Assembly (NCBI RefSeq): GCF_000186865.1
Contig: NW_008705578.1
Coordinates: 653,300-717,299, forward strand
Direction of reading: 5' to 3'
From: Aureococcus anophagefferens
Lineage: Eukaryota; Sar; Pelagophyceae; Pelagomonadales; Pelagomonadaceae
DNA: 64,000 nucleotides
The translations under genes were made by a program, and so were the position numbers. Shown here in pieces: positions 28,123 through 38,300 of this stretch. The first letter of the stretch is position 1. Each line of letters begins with the position of its first letter. Under the pieces are notes generated by a model. It saw only the letters and a list, made by a program, of their open reading frames with translations, was not told the origin of the DNA and did no database searches.

Positions 28123-28965
28123 TCAGCACGCACACCGGCAGCGGAGGTCCGCGGCGTCGCAGGCGCGCGTCGGCAGATCCTCGCCCCAGCGCCGGTTGGC
28201 GCCGCAGTGGCGGCAGGTCGCGTCGTTGGCGACGCGCACGACGAAGGGCCGCTTGTGGGTGTGCTTGCTCCTCGGCGGGCGCAGGTACTTCTTCCGGCCC
28301 TTGCCGAGCGGCCACGGGCGGACGCGCGGGATCTCGCGGTCGTCGTAGATCTCGCGCGGCGGCGGCGGCTGGAGCCGCTTGTAGTACTCGAGGGGCGCCT
28401 CCCGCTCCACCACCGGCGGCGGCGGCGGCGCCTCCGCCGGCGGCGGGTCGCGGCGCGCGTAGACGTAGTCCGTGCCGAAGCTGTACGCGCCCGGCTGGTA
28501 GTGGTCGTCCATGCCGGGCACGCGGAAGCCGTCGTCGCGGGAGATCCACGCCGCGCGCGGGACCGAGAGCGATCGCAGGACCGGCGCGCGCTCCAGGTAG
28601 ACGGTCTCGCCCGCGCGCCCGTCGTCGTACGCGGCGTCGTCGTCGTCGTAGTAGGGGCGCTCGTAGACGTAGTCACAATCACCCTGCTCGAGGTAGACGT
28701 CCTCCTGGTCGTCCTCGTAGTAGTAGTCCTCCGGGACCGGCCGCCGATCGTAGTAGTCCTCCGGGACCGGCCGCCGCTCGCGCGGTCGGCCGACGAGGCG
28801 CCGGGGATCGTAGTCGCTCTCGTACTCGTAGTAGGCCGACCGCCGCGGCGCCTCGTCGCGGTGGTGCTCCGGATGGTGCCGCACGCGGTGGTAGGTCACG
28901 TAGGCGTCGTCGTCGTAGTCGTCGTAGTCGTCGTAGCGCGGCTGGCAGCTACAGTCGCGTCCCAT
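28123..28965 (-). CDS. Tyr/Asp/Arg-rich protein with acylation-type N-terminus and C-terminal Cys cluster
   Basis: 280 aa from ATG 28965. It begins MGRDCSCQP: Gly2 and nearby Cys fit N-myristoylation plus palmitoylation, so membrane tethering is likely. Most of the chain is low complexity with many DDY, YYE and DYD blocks and a tandem unit RRPVPEDYY (two copies, about residues 64-82). The C-terminus carries Cys/His residues (ATCRHCGANRRWG, then RACDAADLRCRCAC) that could bind zinc. The reading frame could extend into the upstream gene's antisense, but that is a shadow. Function unknown; the tyrosines are candidates for phosphorylation. Confidence 0.6.
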   Translation of the reverse strand: MGRDCSCQPRYDDYDDYDDDAYVTYHRVRHHPEHHRDEAPRRSAYYEYESDYDPRRLVGRPRERRPVPEDYYDRRPVPEDYYYEDDQEDVYLEQGDCDYVYERPYYDDDDAAYDDGRAGETVYLERAPVLRSLSVPRAAWISRDDGFRVPGMDDHYQPGAYSFGTDYVYARRDPPPAEAPPPPPVVEREAPLEYYKRLQPPPPREIYDDREIPRVRPWPLGKGRKKYLRPPRSKHTHKRPFVVRVANDATCRHCGANRRWGEDLPTRACDAADLRCRCAC

Positions 28966-29039
28966 GCTCTCTCTGATGTCCGTTGAGAGCGCCGTTTTAT
29001 TAGGATTTGTTCGGATATCACTGAAATCTTCTAGTAGCC

Positions 29040-31778
29040 CTATTTTTTGGGTCCCGCCTCGCCGACGAAGGACCAGAGCGCGGCGTCGTCCTCGAGCGTC
29101 GCGTCGGCCGCGCCGTCCGTGGAGTCCTGGCGGTCCGGCGCGTGGCGCTTCGGGAAGAGCGCGGCGATCTGGGGGTCGATCTTGCAGTCGCTCAGCGCGC
29201 CGAGTTGGGGCTGCGAGTCGGCGATCTTCGCCGCCTTGTAGGGCCCCGCCTTCTTCAGGGGGAGCGTCTCGTCGGCGGCGAGGCGCTGGGCCATCTTCTT
29301 GACGGTCCAGACGAGCTGGCCGAGGCAGAGGAGCGCGTAGGCCTCCCACTGCGTCGCGCCGACGGCCTCCCGGCCCGCGGTCGCGGCGATGACGACGATG
29401 AGCACGTCCTTGGTGTAGCCCACGAGGCAGTAGGCGACGGCGGAGAGGAGGCCGATGATGAGGTTTTTGTTCAGGTCCAGGCACACCGACAGCGCGACGT
29501 CCGCGACGACGGCGAGCGGCGACACGCCGGAGGCATTCGCGACGAACTCCGGGTCCGTCCACTCCGTCGCCAGCGCGTACGTCGCCAGGAACAGCGTCGT
29601 CGTCGGCGCCATGACCGCGAGCATGGTCACGGGGTCGATGCGCTCGTCGCCGGGCCGCTGCATGAGCAGCTGGATGCCCGTCTGGTAGAGCGCCGCCGTG
29701 ACCGTCGACACGGCCATGATGGCCAGGCCCGCGTAGGTGACGCCGTCGGGGTCGATCTCCGCCTTGCCGACGGCGACGGCCGTGACGGCGCCCGTGATGA
29801 CGAAGGCGTTGAGGAGCTTCGCGGCGTTCGCGCGGCCGTCGATGCCGAGGCCGAAGGAGAGCACGAAGAGCATGATGCCGTTCACGGGCTTGAGCATCTG
29901 GATGAAGCCCACGTCGAGGTAGCGGTACACGAGATTCGACGTGAAGAGGTAGACCCCGAAGAGCGCCGCGAGGGGCAGGACCTTCGTCGCCCAGAGGCGC
30001 AGCGACACGGACCCGAAGAGCCGCCTGCCGCGCGCGGCGTTGATGGAGCAGGCGACGACGGTCGACGCCGCCATCTGGAGCGTCGTGAGCGTCGCCGCGT
30101 AGGGCGTCTCGGACATGACGTAGTTGTTCAGGAACGTGAGGCCGATCAGGTTCGCGACCGTCGCGACCATGAGCAGCGCCTCCGCCGCGGCCTGCCGGAA
30201 CGTCGCCGCCGCGCCCGCCGCGTCGGCGTCGCCGCTCGCCGCCGCCGCGACGCGCTTCGCGACGCGCTCGAAGGCCTCGAACTCGACGGCGAAGAGCCGC
30301 GCGCAGCAGATGAGCAGCACCCACAGCAGCACCTTCGTCGCGTACCAGACCCAGTCCTCGTGCAGGAGCCACTCCGGCGCCGCGGCGAGGTTCGTCGCCG
30401 CGTCGCCGCCGCCGCAGGCGAAGCCCGCGTAGGACACGGGCGCGCAGGCCTTGTCGAAGCAGCCCGTGTCGCGGAGGTCGTCGTCGAGGCCGAGCTGGAT
30501 CGACTCGTACTTGCTGCACCAGGAGCCCGGCGCCCAGGCGCTGTCGCGGAAGTTGTCGTACCAGTGGTCCTGGGCGTAGTAGGCGTCAAAGTCCGCGTCG
30601 ATCTGGGCTTTTTGCGCGTCCGAGAGCTCGACGCGCGCGCAGTCGTTCCGCGCGGTCCGCGTCGCCGCGTCCTCTTTAAAGGCCACGATGAGGTCGGCGA
30701 CGTCGTCCTTCCAGGCGTCGTGCCAGGCGACGACGGCCGCCTGGAGCCGCGCGAGGTGGTCGTCCGCGTCGTCGCGGTCGAAGTGGTACGCCAACAGCCC
30801 CGGCAGCTCGCCCCAGCTCTTGACCGTGAGCCGGAGGCCCAGGCGCTCGTAGTAGCCCACGGGGTCGCTGCAGCCCTTGAAGGACGGCGGGTTCTCCATG
30901 ATGGGCACGGCGCCGTACTCGAGCGCCTCCACCGCGCAGCCCGCGATGTACTCGTCGCCCGCGGGGCACAGCACGAAGATCGAATCGCCGAGCATCTCCA
31001 TGTAGTCGAGCCCGTAGACCGTGTCGTGCGTCGTCGGCTCGTCCGAGAGCTCGTTGAAGAGGTCGAAGATGTACTCGCGGCCCCGGAGCGCCGAGGACAC
31101 GCGGTCCGCGCTCGACGAGAAGGTCTCGAGCAGGTCGACGCGGCTCGGCTTCCGGTAGCTCGTGTGCTCGCTGATGGAGAACGCGAAGCGCCGGTCGCCG
31201 ACGTCGCGCGCCTTGCCGACCTCCGTCAGAAACTCCGTCGAGTCGTACTCGACCCCAAAGGGCATGAGCGTCGAAAAGTCCATGACGCCGTTCGCGCCCG
31301 AACTCGTGCGGATGGAGTTGTGGATCGTCCGCGGCACCTTGGACTGGCAGTTCCAGTCCGACGCGTCCAGCAGCGTGAGTGGGATGGTCTCCTCGAGGAG
31401 CGTCAGCGCGTTCGGCGCCGCGAGGAGCGCGTCCTCGGTGAACGTGTACGCGCAGCCCTTGTTGACGGCGTAGTCGCCGCCGGGGATGGCCCGCGACGCG
31501 ACCTCGGCGCGCACGGCGTAGACGACGACGTCGCCGGCGGCGTAGGGCCGCTCGTCCGTGAGCTCGTCGAGCGCGTTGTAGGGCACGGACGCGAGCGCGT
31601 AGCCCCGCTTCTCGACGTAGGGAGCGACGAACGTCAGGAGCATGTCGAGGCCGATGCGCGAGTCCTCGTAGCCCTTGATCGCCGGGTAGAAGACGTTGAT
31701 CGTCTTCTTCCCCGGGTCCGCCGCCGCCGCCGCCGTCGCGGCGACGGCGAGCAGCATCGCGACTGGCAGCATCGTCAT
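29040..31778 (-). CDS. Exostosin-like (GT47) glycosyltransferase fused to nucleotide-sugar/triose-phosphate-type transporter
   Basis: 912 aa, intronless. Signal peptide at 1-20 (MLLAVAATAAAAADP). Residues about 25-400 resemble exostosin-type GT47 domains: RRFAFSISEHTSY, then SIFVLCPAGDEYIAGCAVEA, LEYGAVPIMENPP, the usual donor-binding region. Transmembrane helices start near 475, and residues about 540-850 form a ten-helix DMT-superfamily carrier of the nucleotide-sugar or triose-phosphate translocator kind (LTTLQMAASTVVACSIN, then RYLDVGFIQMLKPVNGIMLF). Orientation would put the GT in the Golgi/ER lumen and let the carrier supply its donor. The fused order in one uninterrupted frame argues against an annotation artefact. 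Donor sugar not predictable. Confidence 0.82.
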   Translation of the reverse strand: MTMLPVAMLLAVAATAAAAADPGKKTINVFYPAIKGYEDSRIGLDMLLTFVAPYVEKRGYALASVPYNALDELTDERPYAAGDVVVYAVRAEVASRAIPGGDYAVNKGCAYTFTEDALLAAPNALTLLEETIPLTLLDASDWNCQSKVPRTIHNSIRTSSGANGVMDFSTLMPFGVEYDSTEFLTEVGKARDVGDRRFAFSISEHTSYRKPSRVDLLETFSSSADRVSSALRGREYIFDLFNELSDEPTTHDTVYGLDYMEMLGDSIFVLCPAGDEYIAGCAVEALEYGAVPIMENPPSFKGCSDPVGYYERLGLRLTVKSWGELPGLLAYHFDRDDADDHLARLQAAVVAWHDAWKDDVADLIVAFKEDAATRTARNDCARVELSDAQKAQIDADFDAYYAQDHWYDNFRDSAWAPGSWCSKYESIQLGLDDDLRDTGCFDKACAPVSYAGFACGGGDAATNLAAAPEWLLHEDWVWYATKVLLWVLLICCARLFAVEFEAFERVAKRVAAAASGDADAAGAAATFRQAAAEALLMVATVANLIGLTFLNNYVMSETPYAATLTTLQMAASTVVACSINAARGRRLFGSVSLRLWATKVLPLAALFGVYLFTSNLVYRYLDVGFIQMLKPVNGIMLFVLSFGLGIDGRANAAKLLNAFVITGAVTAVAVGKAEIDPDGVTYAGLAIMAVSTVTAALYQTGIQLLMQRPGDERIDPVTMLAVMAPTTTLFLATYALATEWTDPEFVANASGVSPLAVVADVALSVCLDLNKNLIIGLLSAVAYCLVGYTKDVLIVVIAATAGREAVGATQWEAYALLCLGQLVWTVKKMAQRLAADETLPLKKAGPYKAAKIADSQPQLGALSDCKIDPQIAALFPKRHAPDRQDSTDGAADATLEDDAALWSFVGEAGPKK

Positions 31779-31887
31779 AAGACGGGCTGCCTTCCCGAAG
31801 GTGCCGCAAGTTCGATGCTTCGTAAAAGCAACATGTTAACACGAGCTGCTTGCTGTGCAACCGACTGGAAGGCCGCCGCCATCCGCG

Positions 31888-31986
31888 TCGTCACCAGCGC
31901 TTCCAGCCCGCGCCGTCCGCCACCCGCGTCGTCGCTAGCGTTTTCCAGCACCAACCAACGCCGCTCGTCACCAGCGTTTTCTAGCC
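31888..31986 (+). repeat. Three degenerate 20-bp units upstream of the dehydrogenase gene
   Basis: The unit CGTCACCAGCGTTTTCTAGC recurs with small changes at about 31887, 31930 and 31965 in the 209-bp gap between the divergent transporter-fusion and dehydrogenase genes. The last copy ends 2 bp before the ATG. Possibly shared upstream elements. Confidence 0.55.
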
Positions 31987-31987
31987 G

Positions 31988-33067
31988 ATGGCATCCTTCC
32001 CGGCGCTGCGCCTGCTCGCGACGGCGCCGCTGCGCGACAACTACGGCGACGACTGGAAAGCGCTCAACGCCGAGGTCACGACCCTCAACCTCGACGGCAC
32101 GATCGCCGGCGACGACGGGTCGACGGTCTTCGACGGCGCCTTCATCAGCGCCGAGGCCTTCGCGCTCTTCTTCACGCCCGGCAAGGGCAAGCCCGCGCTC
32201 TGCGCCTTGTACGACGCCGTCGGCGCGCTCGTCGCCGCCGGCCGCGTGAAGTGGGCGCACCTCTGCGCGAGCGGCTTGGACGTGCCCATCTTCTTCAGCG
32301 TCATGCGCGCCTGCGTCGAGCGCAAGGCGCAGATCACGCACTGCCCGGGCGTCTACGGGCGACCCATGGGCGAGTACGTCCTCGCGCACATGCTGTCGAT
32401 CAACCGACGCCTGCCGGAGCACGCGGAAAACCAGCGCCGGAAGGTCTACAAGCCTTTGATGCAGAAGGAGCTCACGGGCTGCACCGTCGCGATCGTCGGC
32501 GCGGGCGGCATCGGCGCGGAAGTCGCGCGGCTCTGCAAGGCCTTCGGCATGCGCGTCGTCGGCACGCGGCGCCGCGCGGCGCCGGCGCCGAACTTCGACG
32601 CCATGATGCCGGCGGACGCCGGCCTCGAGGCCGTGGTGGACGGCGCGGACTTTGTCGTCGTCGCGCTGCCGCACACGCCGGCGACGCGCCGCTGCGTCGG
32701 GGCTTCGGTGCTGGCGGCGATGAAGCCGGACGCGTGGCTCGTCAACGTGTCGCGCGGCGGCGTCGTCGACGACGCGGCGCTGTTCGCCGCGCTGAAGGAC
32801 GACGCGGGCATCGCGGGCGCGGTGCTCGACGTCTTCTCCACGGAGCCGCTGCCGAGCGAGTCGGAGCTCTGGGACCTGCCGAACGTCGTCATCACGCCCC
32901 ACGACTCCTACAAGACGACGCGCGCCGCCGTCGACAACCACCGGTATTAAATCGACAACGTCGCGCGCGTCGCCCGCGGCGAGGCGCTCCTCGGCGCCGT
33001 CGCCGCCGAGTTCCTCAAGCCCGCGGTCGAGTCCGCCGGGAGCACGCCCGACATCACGATCAAATAA
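31988..33067 (+). CDS. D-isomer-specific 2-hydroxyacid dehydrogenase with in-frame TAA before the last 39 codons
   Basis: The first part (31988-32950, 320 aa) has the whole catalytic layout: NAD-binding GAGGIGAEVARLCKAFG, NVSRGGVVDDAAL (substrate-binding Arg), the catalytic Glu region VFSTEPLP, and His in VITPHDSY. TAA at 32948-32950 interrupts at DNHRY, but the same frame continues with IDNVARVARGEALLG and ends at TAA 33065-33067. That is exactly where related enzymes have their final helix (xxENLRRYLAGEPL). Either a recent nonsense change, a sequence error or stop readthrough. It would reduce 2-oxoacids with NAD(P)H. It ends 3 bp from the convergent aldolase gene. Confidence 0.8.
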
Positions 33068-33070
33068 GGT

Positions 33071-34030
33071 TTACTTGGCGAGGCCGGCGAGGGCCGTCTG
33101 GCGCTTCTCCTGGAAGCCGACCAGGTTCTTCGCGAGCGTCTCCTGCATGGCGCAGACGTCGTCGTCGACGACGAAGAAGCGGAAGCCCTGGGGGATGGTG
33201 CCCTCGAGGCCGCTGTTCCAGAAGCCGCCGATGACGCCGGAGGCCTTGCACGCCGCGGCGACCTTGCCCACGGCGGCGCCGAAGCGCGGGTCGCCCCAGC
33301 AGGCCGGCACGCCGCACTCGCGGCCGAGGCCCATGTCCACGGCGAGGTCGCCGGGGCCGATGAACGCGATGTCCAAGCCGTCGACGGAGCAGATCTCCTC
33401 GACGTTCTCGAGCGCGTCCTTGGTCTCGATCTGCACAGCGACGACGACGGTGGGGTTGCCGTTGTGGACGTAGTCGAAGAGCTTGCCGAAGCCGCCCGGG
33501 AGCTGGGGGCGCAGGTTCACGAAGACGCTGCGCGTGCCGCCGACGGCGCCGCGGCCCGACATGGGGTATTTGCAGCACGACACCGCGAGCTCGACGTCGG
33601 CCTTGGTGCGCACGCACGGCACGAGCACGCCGTCGGCGCCGAGGTCGCAGGCCTGCTGGATGCCGACGCGGTCGTTGTGGCCACCGACGCGCACGAAGGC
33701 CTTGGCGCCGCCCGCGTGGCAGGCCTGGAGCAGGTGGCGGAGCGTCTCGGGATTCACCGCGGAGTGCTGCGCGTCGATGAGCAGGAAGTCGAAGCCCGTC
33801 GCCGCGCAGATCTCCGCGACCAGGGACGACGAGCTGTTGACGGCGCAGCCCATCATGGCCTTGCCCTCCTTCATGCTCTGGACCCAGGCGGCGTTCGTCG
33901 ACTGCGGCGCCACGAAGGGCGGGCGGTAGCTCAGCGGCGGCTCCTTGCCATCGGCGAAGGCCGTCGTGGCCAGCGTGGAGGCGCCGACGCCGACGACGGC
34001 GCGGCTCGCGTAGCGGAGCATGGCGTGCAT
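33071..34030 (-). CDS. HpcH/HpaI-family aldolase/citrate-lyase-like protein
   Basis: 319 aa from ATG 34030. The frame is open to 34246, but that extra part is Ser/Asp low complexity and looks like 5' UTR. The N-terminus (MHAMLRYASRAVVGVGASTL) looks like an organelle presequence. Family landmarks: FDFLLIDAQHSAVNPETL (active-site region of class II pyruvate aldolases), LGADGVLVPCVRT, VQIETKDALENVEEI (metal-binding Glu) and IAFIGPGDLA (metal-binding Asp). It catalyses reversible aldol cleavage of 4-hydroxy-2-oxo acids giving pyruvate or glyoxylate. Convergence with a 2-hydroxyacid dehydrogenase hints at shared 2-oxoacid metabolism, though shared control is unproven. Confidence 0.88.
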   Translation of the reverse strand: MHAMLRYASRAVVGVGASTLATTAFADGKEPPLSYRPPFVAPQSTNAAWVQSMKEGKAMMGCAVNSSSSLVAEICAATGFDFLLIDAQHSAVNPETLRHLLQACHAGGAKAFVRVGGHNDRVGIQQACDLGADGVLVPCVRTKADVELAVSCCKYPMSGRGAVGGTRSVFVNLRPQLPGGFGKLFDYVHNGNPTVVVAVQIETKDALENVEEICSVDGLDIAFIGPGDLAVDMGLGRECGVPACWGDPRFGAAVGKVAAACKASGVIGGFWNSGLEGTIPQGFRFFVVDDDVCAMQETLAKNLVGFQEKRQTALAGLAK

Positions 34031-34263
34031 GATTGTTGGTCGGTGGTCCTCGGCGTCGTCGGCGTGCGACGAGGTGGATGGATTGTCGTCGGCGTCGTCG
34101 TCGGCGTTTGTCGTCCGGGAGCTGAGGTGGATGGATGGCGGGCGTGAAATGCTACGGCAACTTGACACGGGCTTCGAAGGGAAAGGTGCTGTCACGGTGT
34201 GATTGAAGTCGTCATTTCTACCGTGGCACGAACTCGAAACGAACATTACACCCCGGAGGACGC

Positions 34264-35293
34264 CTACCCGTCCTCCAGCTCCACGGACAGCCCGTCGTAG
34301 ACGCCGAGGCCGTACATGTTCTCGAGCGTGTCGTCCGCGTTGCCGCCCTCCGGGTCGAAGAGCCAGGACATGTAGTCGTAGAACTGGTAGGCGTTGGCGT
34401 AATGGCCGGCTGTCTGCCCCGTTTTGTTTTGATGATTGGGATTGGCGCCCTTGTTGATGAGGATCTTCGCGATCTTCTCGTTGCCGTTCTGCGCGGACCT
34501 ACATAATAAAATTCGTGACGACTATTCGTCGTTTTCCCGGTCAAAATCTCTCGAAAATCGTCGCGGTCGCAGGACGCTGGCGCGGACGTGAGCAGCATGG
34601 AGTTGCCGTGTTGATCCACCTTGTTCAGGTTGAAGGGTTCCCGTTCGTAGGCGTCGACGTACGCCGTCCCAAAGTCCTCGACGTAGGCGACCTTGACGAT
34701 GGACGGGTCGAAGCGCTTGTTCGGCAGCGACGCCAGCGCGTCCTTGAGGCGGCCCGCCTTGCCGTGGCGCACGAGGGCCTGGATCTCGTCGAAGTTGAGC
34801 ACGACGGGCGCGGCCTCCGCCGCGGCCTCGTCGCCGCCGCCGCCGCCCGCGGGCACGAGGGCCGTCGACGTGCCCGTCGCCGCGCCCTCCGGCGGCGCGC
34901 GCGCGTACGTGTCCAGGGGCATCTGCCCGACGCCCGCGCCGCCGGGCTGGCCCGTCGTCATGAAGATGCGCATCTGCTTGTTCCGCTCCGTCTCCGACGC
35001 GCGCAGCTTGTTCGTCATGTTGAGGATCTTCTTCCGGTGGAGCCGGTGCTCGATGCCGAGCGTGTTCCGGAGATCGTCGTCGTCCAAGTCGTACAGGAAC
35101 GCGCCGTCGACGGCCGCGTCGACGAAGGCCTCCCGGTACTGGCCGAGCGACAGCGTCTGCAGCCAGCGCGCGACGTCGTCGACGCTCCAGGCCGACACCT
35201 TGAGCGTCTCCTGCCCCGGCATCTGGCCCGGCTTGAGCGACGGCTTGAACATCTCGCCGCCGGCCTTGTCCTCGTAGGGCATGTTCGCCATGG

Positions 35294-35324
<31 letters not shown>

Positions 35325-38300
35325 GCCCTGGGGGCCGCCGAAGCCGTTCTGGTTCGCGTGGAGGGCCGCCATGACCGTGTCCTGCGTCGACACGGTCCGC
35401 ATCGCGCGGATCATGTTCAACCTGGGTGATTCGTCGTGAGTTTTCCGCGCGCGAGCGTTGCAGAAACAACATCCATGCTTCGAGACTCTTCCGATAGATG
35501 ATCGCTCGTCCAAAAATCAGCCGAAACGAGTGGAAAACGGCCGAGATATGAGCCTTTGAAGTTGGGAATTTCGCTCTCTTTTGCTGCCCTGCGTGGAACG
35601 AGGAGAAATAGGTCATACTCATGCTCATGAAGCCGAACTTCATGAGCGTCTCCGTCGACTGCATGAGCTGGGCCGCCTGCTTCTTCTCCGCCATGGACGG
35701 GCCCGCGTAGCCCGCGCCGCCCTCGCCGCCGCCCGCGCCGCCCGCGAGCGCGATCGCGTTCGCGTCGCCCGCGCGCGCGTTGTCGAGGAGCTCGCCACGC
35801 GCCTCCTGGCGCCGCCGGATCTTGTGGAGCTCGCGCTGCTGCTCCTCCAGCAACACCACCAACTTGCGCTCGAGGGTCCGGAGCTGCTCCTCCTTGCCCT
35901 GGCGCGCGTGGTCGAGCGTCGCGAGCTTGCCCTCGAGGCCGCTGAGCTTCTCGCGCCGCTCGGCGATCTTCGCGAGCATCGCGCCGAACTCGCGGTCGAG
36001 GCGCATCTTCTGCTCCCGGAGCTCGTACTTGGCCTCCTCGTCGAGGACGCCGACGGCCTCGGACTCGATGCGGCTGAGCTGGTGCATCTCCTTCTCGAGC
36101 TGCGTGACGCCCTGCTCGAACTCGCTGATCTCCTCGAGGAGCGCCTCGACGCTCTCCTCCGCGGCGACCTTCTCCTGCGTCAGGAGCGACACCTCCGACT
36201 GGAGCCGCGTCGCGTGGAGCTTGTGCTCCAACAGCATCTGGCGCCCGAACTCGATGCCCTGGGACTGCGACTTGGAGAAGAGGAACTTGTGCCGCTCGTT
36301 CTGCGCGCGGCGCCGGCCGAGGTGGCCCCGGTAGACGCGCTGCATCGCGCGCGCGGCGAGCACGCGGTTCCGCAGCTCGAAGGTCGCCAGCCGCGCGCAC
36401 CGCGCGCGCCAGAGCGTCTGCATCATCGTCGCCGCCTTGTTGCGCCGCCGCTGCATGCGCTGGACGAGCATGCGCGCGAGGAACCCGCGCGCGCAGCGCT
36501 GGAGCTGCGCCGACGCCGCGTGCATCGTCTTGAGCAGCGTGAAGAAGCCGCGGCCCGCGTAGCCGCGCCACGCGCGCTGGATGACGTGCGCGGCCCAGAT
36601 CTGGCGCATCTTCACCAAAAAGGCCTGGCGGCCGCGCCAGCCGCGGTACGCGCGCTGGATGCACGTCGTCGCGCGCTCCTCCCGGAGCCTCCGGACGACC
36701 ATCCACGCCAGATGGTTCCGGAACGCGGCCTGGATGACGCGCGCGCTGTAGTCGAGGCGCTGGAGCCGCTTCCGGTTCCGCTTGAGGCGCCAGCCCATGT
36801 ACTCCTTGACCTCCGGGTAGTCCTGGGGCGTCGGGTAGATGCGCGAGCCCTGGCCCATCGCGTAGACGACGTTGTCCTGCCTTTCAAAGGCCGGGTTCGC
36901 CGGGTCGAGCACGGTCTTCAACGCCTGCTCCTTCTCGCGCTGCCAGGACTTCTTCGCGTTGACGATCTTCTTCTCCTCGACGCCCTGGTTGCGCTGGTCG
37001 AGGCTGTGGCTCGTCCGCTGCGACGCCGTGAGCTGGAAGACGTTCCATTCCGGGTCGTAGGTCGCCGCGTTGCGGCCCTTGCTCTCGCGCACCTTCCCCA
37101 AGACGTTGTCGATGAAGTTGTCCTCGAAGTTGCCGTGGCCGTCGGGCACGACGCCGTCGCCCTCGAGCTTGCCCTTGAGGTGCGTCTGGGGCACCGTCGT
37201 CTCCGTGCCGCCGGGCGTGCGCACGACGCGCTTCCGCGACTCGTCGGCGGCGGCGTCGCCGTCGGCGAACTCGGCGGGGACGAAGGCGACGTCGTTGAGC
37301 TCGTGGTAGCCCACGAGGAGCTGCTCGATGAGGATCGACACCTGCTTCCGCACCTCCTGGAAGAGCTCGTGGCCCGACTTGACCCAGATGACGCAGGTCC
37401 GCCGCGACTTGAGCGCCTGGTGGATCGTCGTGCAGGGCTCCATGCCGTTCTCCGCGTCCGTCCACGACTGCGCGTGGCTCGGCTTCACGAGCACGCCCTG
37501 CGTCGAGTGCACGGTGATCACGGGCAGGTCGAGCGTCTTGAGCATGGGCCGCACGTCGTGGGAACTTAGAGCACCGATACACAGCTGCATGCGGCCCTGG
37601 AGCGTGATGGGGTTGTGCACGGCCGTGTAGAGGTTGAGCGCGAGCGGCGTCGACACCTTCGTCAGGTACTCGCGCGAGAAGAGGAACCGGCTCCAGAAGT
37701 AGACGGGCAGGTCCGGCCGCGACGGCGGCGCGCAGGAGAAGACGTTCATGGCGTCGTGGAGCGCCCCGGCGAGGTGCGGGTCCACGAAGGAGAAGCCGTT
37801 GAAGAGGCAGAGGCCGCGGCACGCGGGCGCGCGGTAGTGCGTCGCGAAGAAGGACGCGATGGACGCGCCGTAGCCGTAGCCCAGCAGGTAGAAGGGCCGC
37901 TCGTCGTCGAACTGGTTCGTGCCCCGGTGGCCGACGTGCGTCAGCAGCTCGTTGAGGCACGACGCCATGAAGACGTTGTTGAGCAGCTGCTCCTCGCGCC
38001 ACTCGGAGAAGGCCTGGCCCGGGTAGTTCCAGAGCAGGACCTGGAGGCCCGGGTAGCGCGCCGCGATGGGCGCCAGCACGATCTTCAGCCGCTCGAAGGT
38101 GTCGAAGAAGTCGTGGCAGACGACGAGGTTGAACGTGTTCGCCTCCGTCGCGCCCGGCGGCCGCGAGCCGTCGCTCGCCAGGCTCAGGTCGACGACGCAA
38201 TACGGCAAAGCCGTGTCCGCGTCGAGCTGGAGCATGCCGCCGACGGAGCCGTCGACGGACGTGAAGGACGCGGGGAGGGCCAGCGACTTGGCGGCCATCG

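Noticed and set aside
28123..30519. Single long minus-strand frame joining the Tyr-rich gene with sequence under the transporter fusion
   Set aside because: The part above 28965 overlaps, in another frame, the well-supported GT47-transporter gene and has shadow composition.
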